From: Oscillospiraceae bacterium
Lineage (GTDB): Bacteria; Bacillota_A; Clostridia; Oscillospirales; CAG-272
Assembly: GCA_015064195.1 (NCBI GenBank)
Contig: SVSO01000146.1
Coordinates: 1 to 7,446 of the forward strand
Length of the DNA: 7,446 nucleotides
Direction: 5' to 3'
The notes under the pieces were generated by a model that did no database searches, was not told the origin of the DNA, and saw nothing but the letters and a program-made list of their open reading frames with translations. This document shows, one piece after another, positions 6,635 through 7,446 of the stretch. A program made the position numbers and the translations under genes. How positions within the stretch are numbered: the stretch's first letter is position 1; every line of letters begins with the position of its first letter.

Positions 6635-6663
6635 TTGACAGGGAATCGCTGCGGGTGTATAAT
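6635..6663 (+). promoter_or_regulatory. Promoter of AraC-2 (consensus)
   Basis: TTGACA at 6635-6640 and TATAAT at 6658-6663, both perfect, lie 17 bp apart. The start is expected near 6670, giving a leader of about 65 nt to the ATG at 6736. The transcript runs through the promoter of the minus-strand gene. Confidence 0.8.
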
Positions 6664-6685
6664 AAAAATATGCTTTCCTGCATTC

Positions 6686-6714
6686 ATTATACATCATCCA
6701 TCCCCAATTTGCAA
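6686..6714 (-). promoter_or_regulatory. Promoter of the toroid protein gene
   Basis: On the minus strand TATAAT (6691-6686, perfect) is preceded at 17 bp by TTGCAA (6714-6709, four of six). The start is expected near 6679, with a leader of about 80 nt. It faces the AraC-2 promoter: the two predicted starts are only about 10 bp apart and the transcripts point at each other. Confidence 0.7.
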
Positions 6715-6735
6715 GATGAAATCGAGGACAGACTT

Positions 6736-7446
6736 ATGAATTCCGACACTGTTTTCAAAAACGACCGCATGGAGCACACGCTTCTGCGCTATCAGCCAAC
6801 GGATCGGCTGGAATGCGTCCACATCTTCCGCCGCCCCGCCTTTCACCTTCCGCCGCATTCCCACAGCTTCTGGCATTTCATCTATGTCATGGAGGGCGAG
6901 CTGACCGTTTCGACCGATGGCCGCGTCATCCCCCTCGGTGTCGGCCACGGATTATTCCAGCCCGCCGACTGCATCCACGCGCTGTCGAGCCTCGGCTATC
7001 GTCAGCTGGGCATCAATTTTTATCCCGATGAGCGGATGCGTGCGGCAATTTCCCGCCCCATCGCCGCAGTGCTGCCGGAAATTTTTCCCCTTCTGCGGCA
7101 GATGGAGGAGCTGACCCCCGACGCGCCTTTTTTCGATGAACAGCTGGCCGCCTGCAGTGAAACCATCCTGTACGCCGCTCTCAATGCCGTCAGCCGACAG
7201 GAGAAAAATCCCCTGCGACAGCGTATTCTTGATGCGTTTGACCAGCATCTGGACGGCACGTTTTCCCTCGCTTTGCTGGCGGCGGAGCTGTTTATCAGCC
7301 CCTCCTACCTTGAACGCCTCTGCCGGCAGTTTTTCGGCATGAGCGCCCTCGCCCTCTGCAACCGCCGCCGATTCGAGCGGGTGTGCGGCCTGCTCACCGG
7401 CACAACCCTCACCGTCCGCGAGATCGGCGAGGCGGCGGGCGAGGGC
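6736..7446 (+). CDS. AraC family transcriptional regulator, C-terminally cut by window edge (AraC-2)
   Basis: The first 237 residues of an AraC-type regulator are present and the frame stays open to the edge. GAGGAC at 6724-6729 precedes the ATG at 6736. The N-terminal cupin sensor shows FHLPPHSHSFWHFIYVMEGE at residues 36-55, with the His cluster common in these domains, then LGVGHGLFQPADCIHAL at 67-83. A helical linker leads to the first helix-turn-helix, SLALLAAELFISPSYLERLC at 177-196, followed by FFGMSALALCNRRRFERVCGLL. The second helix-turn-helix has just begun (LTVREIGEAAG at 225-235) at the edge, so about 35-45 residues are missing. It is divergent from the toroid gene, its likely target. 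It differs clearly from AraC-1 in sequence, so the two are not a recent duplication. Effector unknown. Confidence 0.92.
   Translation, partial: MNSDTVFKNDRMEHTLLRYQPTDRLECVHIFRRPAFHLPPHSHSFWHFIYVMEGELTVSTDGRVIPLGVGHGLFQPADCIHALSSLGYRQLGINFYPDERMRAAISRPIAAVLPEIFPLLRQMEELTPDAPFFDEQLAACSETILYAALNAVSRQEKNPLRQRILDAFDQHLDGTFSLALLAAELFISPSYLERLCRQFFGMSALALCNRRRFERVCGLLTGTTLTVREIGEAAGEG

Larger units (their letters stand above)
6616..6745. repeat. 10-bp direct repeat flanking the facing promoters
   Basis: ATGAATTCCG occurs at 6616-6625, in the leader of the toroid gene, and again at 6736-6745, over the start codon of AraC-2. The copies are 120 bp apart, on either side of both promoters. They could be half-sites of an autoregulating AraC protein, but the second copy is also coding, so chance remains possible. 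Confidence 0.3.

Noticed and set aside
6598..6679. Possible riboswitch or attenuator in the ~80-nt toroid leader
   Set aside because: Only a 5-bp ATTCC/GGAAT pairing was found. There is no conserved riboswitch architecture or terminator stem.
6598..6687. N-terminal extension of the toroid protein
   Set aside because: It would start upstream of the predicted transcript start and include the strong AGGAGGT site that serves the ATG at 6597.
1..7446. Mobile elements, CRISPR, tRNA or rRNA genes
   Set aside because: No transposase motifs, spaced repeat arrays, CCA-ended cloverleaf or rRNA-like stretch was seen on either strand.

Overview
The window reads as a carbohydrate-metabolism stretch of a moderately GC-rich Firmicutes (Clostridia-like) genome. 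The basis is purine-rich Shine-Dalgarno sites of the GGAGG type in front of nearly every gene, AT-rich intergenic gaps carrying near-consensus vegetative (sigma-A type) promoters with 17-18 bp spacers, and a coiled-coil protein family that I associate from memory with Firmicutes. The genus cannot be read from the sequence. I see no mobile element, CRISPR array, tRNA or rRNA.

Layout, left to right. (1) Minus strand, cut by the left edge: the N-terminal ~515 residues of a cytoplasmic GH38 alpha-mannosidase, with its catalytic and zinc-binding motifs. (2) A 162-bp divergent intergenic region with one promoter for each side. (3) Plus strand: a 307-residue coiled-coil protein of unknown function. 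(4) Minus strand, convergent with it and sharing a TTAA quartet that holds both stop codons: a complete AraC-family regulator with a cupin sensor domain. (5) A 120-bp divergent region with two interleaved promoters. (6) Plus strand, a two-gene operon: a medium-chain dehydrogenase (MDR) lacking the usual zinc ligands, then a Gfo/Idh/MocA oxidoreductase, closed by a hairpin terminator that could serve both strands. (7) Minus strand: a 327-residue protein of unknown function that looks like an alpha/alpha-toroid (terpenoid-cyclase/prenyltransferase-like) fold. (8) A 138-bp divergent region whose two promoters face each other. (9) Plus strand, cut by the right edge: a second AraC-family regulator.

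The theme is two adjacent modules, each an AraC-type regulator divergent from the gene(s) it probably controls: AraC-1 with the MDR + Gfo/Idh operon, AraC-2 with the toroid protein. The GH38 enzyme would release mannose or modified mannosides from imported oligosaccharides. The two NAD(P)-type oxidoreductases could oxidise, reduce or epimerise a sugar or polyol. No transporter, kinase or isomerase lies in the window, so the substrate is not defined. The parts are individually familiar. The least explained items are the toroid protein, the zinc-less MDR/Gfo-Idh pair, and the promoter architecture of the two regulator-target gaps.
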